DNA of 24,529 nucleotides from the NCBI GenBank assembly GCA_019649035.1, contig BMAT01001854.1:128871-153399 (forward strand), given 5' to 3'. The position numbers and the translations under genes were made by a program. The notes beneath the pieces were generated by a model. The model was not told the origin of the DNA and ran no database searches. It worked only from the letters and a program-made list of their open reading frames with translations. This DNA is from Elysia marginata (Eukaryota > Mollusca > Gastropoda > Plakobranchidae). Of the stretch, positions 1-10,943 are shown in pieces; the first letter of the stretch is position 1, and each line of letters opens with the position of its first letter.

Positions 1-22
1 CTTCTTCTTCTTCTTCTTCTTC
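1..22. repeat. (CTT)n microsatellite at window edge
   Basis: About seven perfect CTT units open the window, so the tract may continue outside it. No coding role is visible. Confidence 0.9.
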
Positions 23-227
23 CTCCCCACTGATTTTAGTGAGTCATCTTTAAAAACAATCCGCATTTTTAAAAACGCTTGCGACTTTGGCGTGTTTTAT
101 TTATTGAACCATATGCGGTTTATAATTGAAAAGGAGGAAATATGTAGCAAAACTTATAGCTTTTATTTTTTATGCAAGACGTGCGTCTTCTGCCCTGAAA
201 AGTTATTTCTAGGGAGAAAATGTAGTT

Positions 228-580
228 ATCTGTAATCTGTAATAAGTGTCTTGTACAGCGTGCAAATCCACAGAGGAATCCTCCATGCTCTAAGGCGCTT
301 TGAAAAATGACGAAAAAGAAAATGTTCCCAAGAAAAAGGGAGAGGTTATGTGTTACTTAATGATCTTTAATGGTTCAGGGATCTCTTAAACAGTTCTGTC
401 TTGAGAGATTTCTTAAAGGCAGCCATTGTTGGTGACTTTCTGACGTGGCTTTCCAGACGATTCCATATTATTGGGCCACCCACTGAGAAGGCTCTTTCTC
501 CCAGTTTCAAATTAGTTGTTGGAATAACCAGGAGGTTCTCGTTCATGGAGCGTAGGGATCGATTAGGAGTTTAGAAGTTC
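228..580 (-). mobile_element. 5'-truncated non-LTR retrotransposon (LINE), C-terminal RT end plus 3' tail
   Basis: On the minus strand a frame runs from about 575 down to a TAA at 369-367. It encodes the typical C-terminus of CR1/Jockey-like LINE polyproteins: RSLRSMNENLLVIP, then GERAFSVGGPIIWNRLESHV, then a FKKSLKTELF segment. This is the usual 'L-x-V-P, R-A-F-S, P-x-x-W-N-x-L-P, F-K-x-x-L-K-T-x-L-F' pattern. Just upstream the frame is closed by a TAA, and no earlier RT motifs are present, so this is a short 5'-truncated copy. Below the stop comes a 3' UTR-like stretch with an AAAGCGCC...GCTGTACAAG segment, and it ends in a heptamer repeat (TTACAGA about two units, 228-248), as expected for LINEs with microsatellite tails. 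It is a dead fragment. The exact clade is uncertain. Confidence 0.75.
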
Positions 581-3378
581 ACTGAGGGCCTCAGTAAACA
601 TTAATAATAAAACGGTTTGGATATGTTGATGCACAGGTTAAAAGGCCATGTAAATGATAGACGGGCCATAAGAAATCTAAAATACTTACGAATCAAACAT
701 GTATTTTTCTAAATAAGGAATTCACCACGAACAATTTTGATGCTTTTATTTGGTTTTTTTTCATTCTCTCGACAATTATATTATAGGCTAAGATAACAGT
801 GTCGAGTCAGCTCTTCAGTGCTCACAAAACATATCCTAACCTGAAACTGATTGCTTTTGTTTTCCATTTTCACCCCACCCATCACCCATTCCGTTGCTTC
901 TTTATTTTGCCTCAGTAAATAGATGCTACTGTTAATTAGAGAGTGCCTGAAAAGTACAATGATTCTCTAATGTGTCTAAAATAGAGAGAAGACAAAGAGA
1001 AAGGCAGAAACAGTATGAGGGAGCACAAAGAGAAAGAGGCGAGAGAGGAGAAGGGGGGAATTTTTTATTACCGGATTAAAGCACAAATGTGCTGGTATTT
1101 GCAAATTTTCTTTGCACATAGTATATTAACAAGCTATAAAAGAAATGCCATTTTGTAGCGTCCAAGATCTAGAACGCAGTCCGTGACACACCAAATATCA
1201 ACTTTCTTTATTATCCTCGGGCTAAGTTCTCGCCGATGAGTGGAGATCTGCTTTCTGTGACCCTTCGATTCTTTACCAGTATGATGACTGAAAGGTCTCG
1301 TATTGTATTTGAAATGTCAACCAGTGTGAGATTTTTATTCAGAGGCTATAGACATGTTTTGTTTTTCTCGAAGTTCATAAATGGGCTGGGCAAGAAAAGT
1401 CTGTGTTGTAAATGTTGTTTTAGTACCGTAGATTTCAAGAACACTATACTGTCACTTCACGATCATGTCCAAAATTAAAATGAAAAACTTATGTTAAACT
1501 GCGACAGAGAAGCCAATTCTAACATTGTTATGTCCTGTCTTTTATTGGCATTATTATTGACAATGTTTTCTGGCATTGAATTGCCTATCAAAATGAATAA
1601 AATATACAAAAATTTGTCTAAAATGGTGTGTAAAAACCTCCGTTCTAACTCATATCTGAGATGAAATGCACTAATATAGTAGCTTTATTGGGAATGAAAA
1701 TTGAGCGCAAAATTGTTGTTCTTGCCCGAAACCAATCGGCTTCAAAGAGGAATTTTTTTTAAACATAAGCGATATTTTGAGCAGTAATCTCATTCGATAT
1801 AATTAAAGTACCAGTTAGGAAGAAAATCGGATCACCATGGCCTTTTTCACCTAATATACCTGGATATAGACCGCAAACATGACTTCCACCCCTTTCTCTT
1901 CTGGTTTCTTCCTGAAACTTCTTTCCCCGAAAGTATAGCTCTTTTCAGACCCTCCTCGAAGAGTCTCTACCATGTTGCTGGTAGCCTACCTCTTGAAGAA
2001 AATCAATTAATCTTTCCTTATTCTTGTTACTTCCGAGTTTCAAGTAGCCACGATGCAACGTTTTCTTTTTACTTATTTTTGATAATTTCCATGTTCCCTT
2101 AGCAGATATTAATTATGCGGCGGCTTCATGCTAGTTTCTGTACACCATTGGGGTCGTATCAAAACTCGATTGAAAACTTCAGCCTGTAAAATATTAGACC
2201 TGTCTTGTTGCCATAGAAAACACTCTTGTATTAAAGTTCCTGTAGTAGTCACAACTTTTATTGTAAGCTAGACAATACAACTGTATTAAATTACATGACA
2301 AAGATAGGAACGTAGAACATGGATATAACAACATTTAAAGTTTATAGTGGTGGTATAAGTACTTTTTTATTGTAATTATTATACTAATAGTATGAAAATG
2401 TAGTATTGTGTACCAATGTTACCATTGCGGCAAATGTTATGTTTCCCACAGTCACTGTCCTCTTTCTGGTCCATTGTATTGTCTTTCTTCGTGTTTATTG
2501 AATAAAAAAAAGATTTTAAAAAGTAGGTTGCGGGGGACTAAAATCAAAGAAAGCACGTTGAAAAATAAAGCGTATAGTAAGATCTGTGTAGTGTTGTTAT
2601 ATAGTTTTCGAGATATTTGACACATTTCTTTACCTGCCTTTAACTCTAGTTTAAACATTTATTAAATCGACGTACATTTATTATACATGTACAAAGTGTT
2701 TTTTCTTGATGAAGCTGACCTAAATTTTAGCAGGGTCACGTGGTGATTGATAAAATAACGATCCCTTCCGCCTTCTGGTCATTTTAAATTGAGTTCCTTC
2801 CTTGTAACAAATTTTCATGACAGATTGCACACCCCTCGTCAAGCTCAATAAAAGAAAAAAAAATTATGCTACGTTAATGAATACTCTAAAACAATTCTTC
2901 TATACTCAATAACAATGATTGTGTGATTACTTGCGGATAGGACTGGTATAGTTCAGCCTCTAGTCAAATACCAAATAGGATATTCACTTTGTATTGGTTA
3001 GCTCTTGGGTGATAATTGAGTCAGCCTCGTCAAGGTTTAATGCAATAAAGGTTGCGATACTACTCACGGTAGAGTGGCTGGCCTGAAGTACGGCGCCCCA
3101 GGTTGAATTGCTTTACGCTAGGCCATCATAGTAAAAGCTGAAAACCTCATCCTCAGTAAATATATATCATGATCCCTGTCACTTTAATTGACTTTAGTTG
3201 TAGGCAGATGTAAAAAAAAACTAGGGTGCTTGATGGGATCTAACTTGTCCTAGTTATACTAACAACTTAAATGAGAATGAGGTTTATGATTAAAATTCTA
3301 GATGGTTTACTTTTCGGCTGACAGACCTGGTGAGTAGAGTGTTTTTGGCTTTAGGTTTTACAAGAAATTTGGTGCCAG
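581..3378. other. Gene-free stretch, probably upstream flank or intron of the GPCR gene
   Basis: No exon with a recognisable domain was found on either strand. Visible items are a purine-rich tract at about 985-1060, a near-palindrome AGCACA-AA-TGTGCT near 1080, and a weak tRNA-like stretch near 3070-3120. Short open frames (1236-1478, 2408-2620, 2452-2658) have no recognisable features. The receptor exon at 3672 begins in mid-codon, so an upstream exon must exist, either here in unrecognised form or before the window. Confidence 0.6.
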
Positions 3379-3409
3379 TATTATTATTATTATTATTAGA
3401 CTACTGTTG

Positions 3410-3483
<74 letters not shown>

Positions 3484-3520
3484 GTTCTTATTATGATTGT
3501 TATTATTATTATTATTATTG

Positions 3521-3579
<59 letters not shown>

Positions 3580-3648
3580 GTTGTTGTTATTATTATTATT
3601 GTTGTTGTTGTTGTTGTTGTTATTATTACTATTTAATATTATTATTAC
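3379..3648. repeat. (TTA)n / (TTG)n trinucleotide microsatellite
   Basis: About 270 bp of TTA units (also readable as ATT or TAT) with a few interruptions and a run of TTG units near 3580-3620. It ends about 23 bp before the 3' splice site of the receptor exon, so it forms the pyrimidine-rich region in front of that exon. It yields poly-Leu, poly-Tyr and poly-Asn pseudo-ORFs that are not genes. Confidence 0.95.
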
Positions 3649-3671
3649 ATTATTTAATTTATTTGAAACAG

Positions 3672-3850
3672 GAGAATCCCGACGACGTAGCAAGACTACC
3701 CGGATGATGGTCTACATCTCCTTGACCTACATCTTGACCACTGTGCCCTTGGTGAGCTTGACCATCTTCTTGCATGTCCTGGTCAAGCAGTACGGTCGAG
3801 CGGCCACCGGAATTTTCATCAGATCCTTGCCTTGGCTGGAGGTCCTGCAG
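3672..3850 (+). CDS. Rhodopsin-family (class A) GPCR, penultimate coding exon (IL3 end, TM6, EL3)
   Basis: This exon follows an acceptor (GAAACAG at 3665-3671) and ends at CTGCAG before a GTAGCC donor. It starts one base into a codon and gives 59 residues. The residues begin with the basic third-loop end ESRRRSKTTRMM, followed by a hydrophobic TM6 (about VYISLTYILTTVPLVSLTIF) and the loop to SLPWLEVLQ, where TM7 begins. The basic R-x-x-K-T-T-R-M start of TM6 is typical of peptide receptors in class A. The usual CWxP motif of TM6 is replaced by L-T-T-V-P: the proline is kept, the Cys/Trp are not. The exon joins in phase 0 to 5885-6067. If it were retained unspliced, the frame would stop at 3880 after ten more residues. 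The ligand is unknown; an FMRFamide-like or other neuropeptide/chemosensory receptor would fit. TM1-TM5 are not in the window as recognised sequence. Confidence 0.8.
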
Positions 3851-4140
3851 GTAGCCGATCTATACAGCCACAAGATATGATTTACATATTGTCAGGTTTA
3901 ATCATTATTTATGCTAAATTCGTAAAAAAAAATATTCATGAAGGAATTTACTATTTAGGTTTTTTTTTATTGTTGCCATAATTGGCACACCTTTACAAAA
4001 ATAGAAGTTTTTATGTTATTTGCCCGACGACAGGCAAAATTATCAAAGACGGTCGCACATGTTATTTGGGCATGGTAGAGTGTAGCATGTTGTCCTTGGG
4101 CAACACTAACCTTGACAATAGAGACCTTGCGCACCAACGA

Positions 4141-4210
4141 CTTTGAACTTTGAACTTTGAACTTTATTTATTGAGCTCAAGCACAATTGCACATATGAGC
4201 AATACAAAAG
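4141..4210 (-). mobile_element. 3' terminus of a LINE with heptamer tail
   Basis: Three perfect CTTTGAA heptamers (4141-4161) run into CTTTATTTATTG. Read on the minus strand this is AATAAATAAAG followed by repeated TTCAAAG, i.e. a polyadenylation-like signal closed by a 7-bp tandem tail, as in CR1/L2-type non-LTR elements. No coding part is recognisable upstream on the minus strand, so the inner boundary (4210) is a guess. Confidence 0.45.
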
Positions 4211-4460
4211 CGTTTATGATACAAGGGCGTAATAATACTGATATAGAATGTGAAAAAATATTAAATAATCGTAACAGTAATAGTATGGTTAAAACAAAAA
4301 CTGCAATCATTATACATGTAATAACTGACACATTAATAGTATGCCTAATAGTTACAATAGTAATGGTTCATTAATAACTTAGAATGGTTAATTAAAATCA
4401 TGACAATAATCATCATCATGATAAATATTATAATAGAATTGATGATGTTGGTAATAAAAA

Positions 4461-4482
4461 TAACCTTAATAATAATAATAAT

Positions 4483-4518
<36 letters not shown>

Positions 4519-4746
4519 TATAATAATATATTAATAATAATAATGATGATGATGATGATAAAATGATGACGATGATGATAAGGATAATAAAAAAACATTT
4601 TACAGTGTAATAATAATAATAGTAAAATAATATAATAATAATATTAATTGTAATAATAATAATAAAATAATAATTAAATAATAATAATAATAATAGTAAT
4701 AATAATAATAATGATAATTATAGTAACAATATTAGTAATAATAATG

Positions 4747-4798
<52 letters not shown>

Positions 4799-4799
4799 C

Positions 4800-4843
<44 letters not shown>

Positions 4844-4857
4844 TAATAGTAATAATA
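4461..4857. repeat. (AAT)n imperfect microsatellite
   Basis: About 400 bp made almost entirely of AAT/ATA units with GATGAT interruptions near 4540-4580. It is the sequence complement of the TTA tract at 3379-3648 on the same strand, and the two lie on opposite sides of receptor exon 3672-3850. Confidence 0.95.
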
Positions 4858-5884
4858 TTCGCTATGACATCAGTATAGTTGTTGATGGCTGTTGTACCGT
4901 TTTGTAAAGAGGTATAGAAAATTGTACTAGACTTCAGTCTTGTATAGTATATTTTGTGAATACGATATTAACAGATTTCATTTGTACTAAGTACGCTCGT
5001 AATAATTGTAACTTTAAATTTATTGTAATAAAAACAATGATTATGTTAACAACGGACACATTAGGAAGTGGTAATAAACTTTTTAGATCTACTAATAAAT
5101 AAATAATAAATCAATTGGTAGCCCAATCCTAGCACATGTCTAGTCCGGAAAAAACAACAACAACAACAATAATATTAACAATTGTAATAATAAAATGTTA
5201 AGAAATCTAACAATAATAATAACAATAACTAATCTTAGTAATAATGTTTTATACTACTCATTTTATTATGATACTTAGACAACGTATGACTTAGTTACAC
5301 CCATAGGTAGCGTGGTTTTCACAGCAGACGATTAGCTGGCGAGCCCCGTAAGCCCATCAGACATCTTACAATAATAAAAAATGAAGAGTTTACAATACGG
5401 CTACATTTAGATGTGTATGTTTTTATTACAAATTTATGTAGTTAAAACTTGAAATGCTCCAGTTCAACGTAAATTTATCGTTAAAGACAACTTAATATCA
5501 AATCTATCGAGCTGAAGTTGTCACTGCTTTTTATTTTATTTTCTTTGTCGTATGAAAACGATCATAAAACTTAGTATGAGGGTCTTCTTCTTAGCGCCCT
5601 ATATTCAACCTAATTTGATTCTTCTCTGGATATCCTACATAAGTGTATTTAAAAGTTGTTTTCTATTAAATTTTTTGTTGGTTTTTTTCTTTCTGTTTGT
5701 TTTGCTCGGGGAGTGGAAATTTGAAAAGATTGTTTAACTGCTAGCAATACATAACAAAAAGGCAAATTAATTTGTAAGGGCCTATATTAACATCATTTTG
5801 ATTTTGTTTTCAAGAGAGAAGTGTTATTTTCTAAACATCTAGGTGCTTGCTTCTAATTACATCAGAATTTTCGAACTATTGCAG

Positions 5885-6067
5885 GTTTTGGCCAGCATTA
5901 ACTACGCATCCAATTTCTTCATCTACATTCTGTCTGGTAAAAAATTCCGCATCGAGCTGGGCCAGTTGCTTTCTTGTAAGCAGGGCAGAGACTACCAGGC
6001 CACGAGCAACAACACCAGGAGTGGAAGTGTCAGGACCAAGGATGAGATCTTACTTACCAACATCTGA
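5885..6067 (+). CDS. Rhodopsin-family GPCR, last coding exon (TM7, helix 8, C-tail)
   Basis: The exon follows ATTGCAG and continues in phase 0 from 3850. It encodes 60 residues and ends at TGA 6065-6067. TM7 reads VLASINYASNFFIYILSGKK; the NPxxY position is NFFIY, with Phe in place of Pro, as in several invertebrate FMRFamide-receptor-like groups. Helix 8 follows as GKKFRIELGQLLSCK with a Cys that could be palmitoylated. The tail is short, rich in Ser, Thr and Arg, and ends DEILLTNI. Two overlapping frames cover this region; only this one carries TM7 and matches the splice phase of the previous exon. It is a plasma-membrane receptor coupling to G proteins by family knowledge. Subfamily and ligand are not determined. 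Confidence 0.82.
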   Translation, partial: VLASINYASNFFIYILSGKKFRIELGQLLSCKQGRDYQATSNNTRSGSVRTKDEILLTNI

Positions 6068-6700
6068 ATAGAAGTGCCCTGTGAAAGAAAACGGATTTCT
6101 CCGATTACTTCGGGAACTACTTAATATAATGATCACGGAACGGAGCTCAATGATGGGCTGTGTGTGTTGATCACATGATTGTATTGGTTTTGCGGGAAAA
6201 TATCCACGCTAGAAGCGCTAACCTATTCAGCGGTTATAGATCAGCAAACTTCCCATGAACTTAGGTAATGAATTAATAGTTATTCATTGAAAAAAGAAAG
6301 CTTTTCTGAAGTCATGTATGCGCAACAACCTCGTAATCATAATCATCTTTTTAAGATCGGAGATTATTATGGGCTGATTACTTCCTTTTGCACTGCATTT
6401 CTTTCGTTTCGATCTGATAATTGACAGGGAGCGAAGTTAAGTTCCGATCTTTCTATTGTACGATGTCAAACTAATAATAATTTGAATAACTCGGACATCA
6501 GCAGCCGAGAAAAAGACGTTTCAGTCGCTTTACGGGCCGGTGGAATACATTCATTTTAAATGAAATAATGGGCTACAGGGATACAGTATAATTGTACTTA
6601 TTATTAATTGTACGTATTGTTGTACTTATTCACTAAAGCCCCTTCTTCATTATTTCAATGCTAATATTACCCCCAATGAATTCTAGTCTTGCAACAGCTG

Positions 6701-6738
<38 letters not shown>

Positions 6739-8445
6739 GCTACTACTACTGCTACTACTACTACTACTACTTCGTCTACTGTTACTGCTGCTGCTTCTAC
6801 AATTTGTTACATCTGCGCATGTGTTACCATTATTTCTGCAGATTTTGTCTCTATTACTATTATGACGCGTATGAATGGCAAGCTCTACGTTCAACACGGC
6901 TTGCAAGTACATGTATACACGCACTTTGCTAAGAGCGCTTTAGAGTCCACCATCTTGACCTTCTCTGATCGGCAGAAATCCCGCCTTAGAGTAACATTGT
7001 GGTTTTCCTATTGTTAGTGTTGCTTTCATGAATGCAAAACTCAACTAGGGCTGTTGTGCGAAAAATAAATCAGCACCGTGCCCTTTGTTTGAAGTTTGAA
7101 CAGGGTTAGAATGTCCTTATGCTATCAGCTACGAGATAGAAAGAACGTGTGGTGTCAAGTAGTTGAATAACTTCTAGTTTATTTTGAAATAATGATATTT
7201 ATATTAAATCTGTCCGAACTTACCTGGAGGCAGTGCTAGAAATCATGTGAAAAGATGGTAGGCTACATGAGCACCTATACATGTAAGCGAGCAGCCGTGC
7301 TGTAAAATGTTTAAAATAATTATGAGTTCATCGATTTTTTACTCGTTTGGATGAGCTTGCTGGCAGAAAAATTTACATGCAATTTGGGATCGCGGCGTGA
7401 AAAAAGATGAATGTTTCTTTCTTTTACTTTAGTTCTTATCTTATTTAGTCATTTCACGATCCAAACGACTTTAATACATGTAACACTTTATAACTGCTCC
7501 ACTTCTGATATTGTGCTTTTGTTAACGTGATTGTGAACGCTGGAAAATCCACATTACTTACAAATTTCAAAGCCTTGAAACAGATAGATGACAAATCATT
7601 GATTGTCCCCGCAAGAGAGTTGTCATACTCTGTGCAATTTATCCCTGCCATTCTCGCAATTCTATTCTAGCCATTCTAAGCTGTCTTTTGCGTAGAGGTA
7701 GTCTCTTCCTCTACATTTGGGACAATGAACTTTATTTTAACAAGTGCCTTGTTCATGGGCATGGCTATGCCTTTGAATGACTATGGGCAAAACTTTGATA
7801 TTTTTTGGTCCTTTCACATTTTGCGTTTGACCAGCCCGTCACCAATGCTTAGCCTTAATACGGCATACGTCATGTGAAAGTGTCATTAGACAAATTATCG
7901 AAACGGGTATGAGTGCAGATTGGTTTCAATCTCGACAAAATGTTGAATCATGGTTATTTATTTCAGTGCAGTCCTTCAAGCTTGGTTAGTGCAAGGCTTT
8001 CTATAATCCCTACAGGTAAATGTTTATTTAATTTTAACAAATCGTATGTGTAATCAATAAAATGAAAAGAGGTGAAACTAGACATAATATCCGATTGTGT
8101 TAAGATTTCAGTTTCTGTACGATACTGTATGTGGCCTGCTTTATTTGTCTGTAATTAGATTAAAAAGAAAAAAAAAACTATCGCTTTATCTTTCTTGAAG
8201 GTTTGGTAAGCTTGGTTTAAATGAATGTGCAACTAATTGATAAAACATTAAGGTTTGTTCTAATTTCATTCAAAACGTTTTTCGTCCTAAATAATCTGTG
8301 ACGTGGAGACAGGCAAACAATGCAGTTCAAAGGGTAAATTGAGATGAAGATTTAGACATCAAGACATTGGATAAAAATTGACTTCAATAAAGGGGAAGAA
8401 AAGAAACAGATGTACATTTATATATAGAAATTAATATACATGTAT
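6068..8445. other. 3' flank of the GPCR gene and gene-free DNA
   Basis: Directly downstream of the receptor stop codon this may be 3' UTR. A canonical AATAAA lies at 7064-7069, about 1 kb past the stop; it is a candidate only. A (CTA)n tract sits at 6701-6770. The open frames across it (6658-7017 plus, 6667-6924 minus) are mainly poly-Thr or poly-Ser translations of that repeat. I see nothing further that I can support up to 8445. Confidence 0.55.
6701..6770. repeat. (CTA)n microsatellite
   Basis: About 70 bp of CTA units with CTG interruptions, located 634 bp after the receptor stop codon, possibly within its 3' UTR. Confidence 0.92.
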
Positions 8446-9724
8446 ACCTTGAGAAAAGTGCTTTCACTTATCGTGCTAAACAGAACTAAGTATGACATAA
8501 ACGAGTACCTATCTCCAAGTTAAAGCGGATTTAGGGAAGGGAGGAGCACATCCGATATAGTGTGGAGTCACAGATGGCTAGTAAGCAAGACCTATGCCGA
8601 GAACATAGACTTTTTTATAAGAGGCATTGATATGTCCAGTGCCTTTGACACCATAGACAGACACCTTCTCCTTAACATACTGAAGAATATCATTCGGGAA
8701 GACGAACAACGCATAATCAGATACTTGCCTAGTAACACAGAACTGTCTATAAAGCTCAAGGATCATCAAAAACAGAATAATTCAAGTCAAATATTGAACA
8801 CCTCAAGGCCATAGCCTCAGCCCTGTCTTATTCGTTGTTTAATTGGAACATGCGCTAAAAAACATACGGAAGATCGAGACACTCTACACTCAAAACACAT
8901 TAGAAGTGGCATACACAGACGACGACGTTGACTTTGTTTCAACAACTGGCTTTGTCGACGTAGAAACAATTCTAAAAGAGTTAGCAGACTTCAGGTTAAA
9001 TATTAATACCAACAAAACTGAATATACACTCGTTCAAAAAGACAGAGAAGATTGGAAAAAAGTGAAGAAAGTAGGCTCATTGCTGGGAGATACAGAAGAT
9101 ATTGAAAGAAGGAAACAATTATCCAACCTCGCCCTACAAAAGCTGTCAAGCATCTGGATAAGAAACGACAAGTTGAAACAAGTACATGTAACAAGACTAA
9201 ACATATACCGAGCACTCGTGAACTCAATACTTCTGTATAACTGAGGCACATGGTCTCTGACAAAGCAAGAAGAACACAAGTTAAACACTTTCCACCGCAG
9301 GCAATTAAGAAAAATCCTCAATATCAAATATCTCACAGTTATAAAAAACAATGCTCTCTATCAGAAGACAGGTGAAACTCCCATATCGTTAACAATTCTC
9401 GAAGCGCGATGGCGACTTTTCGGTCATATTTTAAGACAGGCCATCAATACACCACCCAACTTTGCAATGACTAAATACTTCAAGACAGAGGGAAGCAAAC
9501 AACGAGGCCGACCAAAAACATCGATTGTGAATACACTACGACGAGACCTCAAGAGTCACAAAAACGATCACTGGCCAACTGGATTACATTCAATTAATGA
9601 CCTTGACCACCTTCGCGACATAGCACAGAAAAGATCCGACTGGAAGCACCTGACGACAGCAATATACAGATCAGCCCAGGCAGAGACGTCATTCGACGTC
9701 GCAGCGGACTCTATACAGACATAG
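8446..9724 (+). pseudogene. Non-LTR retrotransposon reverse transcriptase, 5'-truncated and broken (relic 1)
   Basis: The frame from 8446 reads LRKVLSLIVLNR, then after a TAA (8521-8523) SGFREGRSTSDIVW, then palm motif A as GIDMSSAFDTIDR with its Asp at about 8629. A frame change between about 8770 and 8798 moves the protein to the frame that reads TPQGHSLSPVLF (motif B region). A TAA follows at 8840-8842. Motif C is AYTDD at 8909-8923, where YADD is usual. Next come the thumb region, a TGA (9242-9244) in YN*GTWSLTK where relic 2 has Cys, and the C-terminal part with LFGHILRQ, GSKQRGRPKT and WKHLTTAIYR, ending at TAG 9722-9724. The endonuclease and N-terminal RT are absent, as expected from 5' truncation during target-primed insertion. 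It cannot make a working protein. The order of motifs is that of LINE-type RTs found in many invertebrates; the clade is not assigned. Confidence 0.9.
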
Positions 9725-9852
9725 GACGTAAAGAAGAAAGAGAGGTAGAGATAGTGATTGACAGAGCCCGGTACATAGCGACATTATACAAGAGAATGAA
9801 AAAATGGTTAGATGAAAGACAGAGGCAGACAAATCAACGCACGGAAGGATTG

Positions 9853-10155
9853 TTTTTTTTTTTTGTTTCTATACACTATATTAATCCCTTTTGAGGAAAT
9901 TTGGCTTCGTTGCTCAGCACAACTGTCGCCACAGAGCGGCGCCACTAATGCCATAGCAGACCAGTACATTTGAAGGCCACTTTCAACCCATATACAAGTT
10001 GTTGCAGGCGCATATCACAAATTCAAGAATTGCCTGTAGCTGGGTACCCATTTTACAAGTGGGTGGACTGGTAAAAGCTTTCCTGAAGCATGCTCGGGAA
10101 TCGAGTCCGCTATCTCCAGATCTTGAGTGTGACGCGCTAACCACTCTGCCTCCCA
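9853..10155 (-). mobile_element. tRNA-derived SINE with poly-A tail
   Basis: Read on the minus strand, the element opens near 10155 with a tRNA-like head. Box A is GGCAGAGTGGTTAGCGCG, close to tRNA-Ser/Leu D-arms, and about 40 nt later the box B-like segment is GGACTCGATTCCCG. A body follows that contains CCAGTCCACCCACTTGTA and AATGGGTACCCAGC. It ends with 12 A residues (T12 on the plus strand at 9853-9864). A head with two pol III promoter boxes, an unrelated body and an A tail are the parts of a SINE. The body may be one of the central domains shared by SINEs of distant animals, but I cannot name it. No clear target-site duplication was found. Confidence 0.65.
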
Positions 10156-10943
10156 GTTAAATGCTTCTCCAAGGAATAACAGTAACAAGAAAGAGACGTA
10201 AAGATGAGAGAAGTCAAATGGAAGAAGAGACTTAAGGAAAGGGGTGGCGAAAAGAAAATGAAAACATTGTTAGGATGAATAGGTAATTTCACTTCATAAA
10301 TAAAGACAGGCTCACCAATAACAGGCGTTTTGTAGCAGTTTTGTTTGTGAATTGCATCACAAAAATTGTCATTGCATAAAATTTGTAAAATGCTTTTGCC
10401 TTTACAGTGTAAAGTTTCATTTTGACAGTTTAAAATAAAAAAAATTGAAGATTATGACAGGAAAAAAAACAGTGATGATAATAACTTAACTATCTGCTTG
10501 CTAGCTGCAAGCAAATTGAGCAGACAAAAATACAAGGGTCTTAAAGCCTTTGGCAAAAACAATAAAGACTTTCATACCTTTGAGAACCTGAGATTCAATA
10601 ACTGTGTTAGTTTATGGCACCTTTTAAGCTTATATTTTCCAATAAAATTTTTGGATGTAAAGGAAAATTAAATAGACCTTGAAATTATATCTAACGTGTA
10701 ACTGTATTCTTGAAGCAACGATATTGACTGAATATCAACATGGCTTATGATATTATTAGTCTCGAGAATAAAACTATAAATCAGAGTAATTAATCAAATA
10801 AATAACTTTTTTTTTTACAAAATATGACCTTTGAAAGATTTCATTCCTCCTTAAAACTGTGTGTAATCTGCGAGATCGAAGGCGGAAGAGATTGGTGTTT
10901 CCCAAGCTGTAAACGTGATGTAGATTTTCCAATTTGTGATGTC
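10156..10943. other. Spacer between SINE and second RT relic
   Basis: Plain AT-rich DNA of about 790 bp. No gene, tandem repeat or inverted repeat is evident. An open frame from 10824 (67 residues) starts here; only its last part resembles reverse transcriptase, and its first 40 residues show no family signature. Confidence 0.5.

Larger units (their letters stand above)
3851..5884 (+). other. Last intron of the GPCR gene
   Basis: A GT-AG intron of 2,034 bp (GTAGCC donor, ATTGCAG acceptor). It carries a LINE 3' tail in opposite orientation, the long (AAT)n tract, and a short (CAA)n run near 5154-5170. The 61-residue hydrophobic open frame at 5552-5737 shows no family signature and is not called as a gene. 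Confidence 0.75.

Noticed and set aside
1236..1478. 80-residue plus-strand frame considered as an upstream GPCR exon
   Set aside because: No transmembrane pattern or GPCR motif, and no matching splice phase could be shown.
1870..2040. Minus-strand stretch with a short Met-start frame (MVETLRGGSEK...)
   Set aside because: Too short and without a recognisable family; left as gene-free.
3497..3671. Poly-Leu N-terminus in frame with the receptor exon
   Set aside because: It is intron sequence; a good acceptor at 3665-3671 starts the exon and the poly-Leu has no counterpart in GPCRs.
3330..3707. Open frames of poly-Tyr and, on the other strand (3358-3693), poly-Asn
   Set aside because: They are translations of the TTA microsatellite; only the last residues overlap the true receptor exon, in another frame.
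5552..5737. Hydrophobic 61-residue open frame in the receptor intron
   Set aside because: No family signature; AT-rich DNA readily gives Phe/Leu-rich frames.
5847..6071. Second open frame over the receptor's last exon
   Set aside because: It overlaps the TM7 frame, has no TM7 features and does not match the splice phase of the previous exon.
6658..7017. 119-residue Thr-rich open frame and its Ser-rich antisense partner (6667-6924)
   Set aside because: Most of both is the CTA repeat; the remainder shows no domain.
9003..9351. Two minus-strand open frames across RT relic 1
   Set aside because: They are antisense shadows of the reverse-transcriptase frame.
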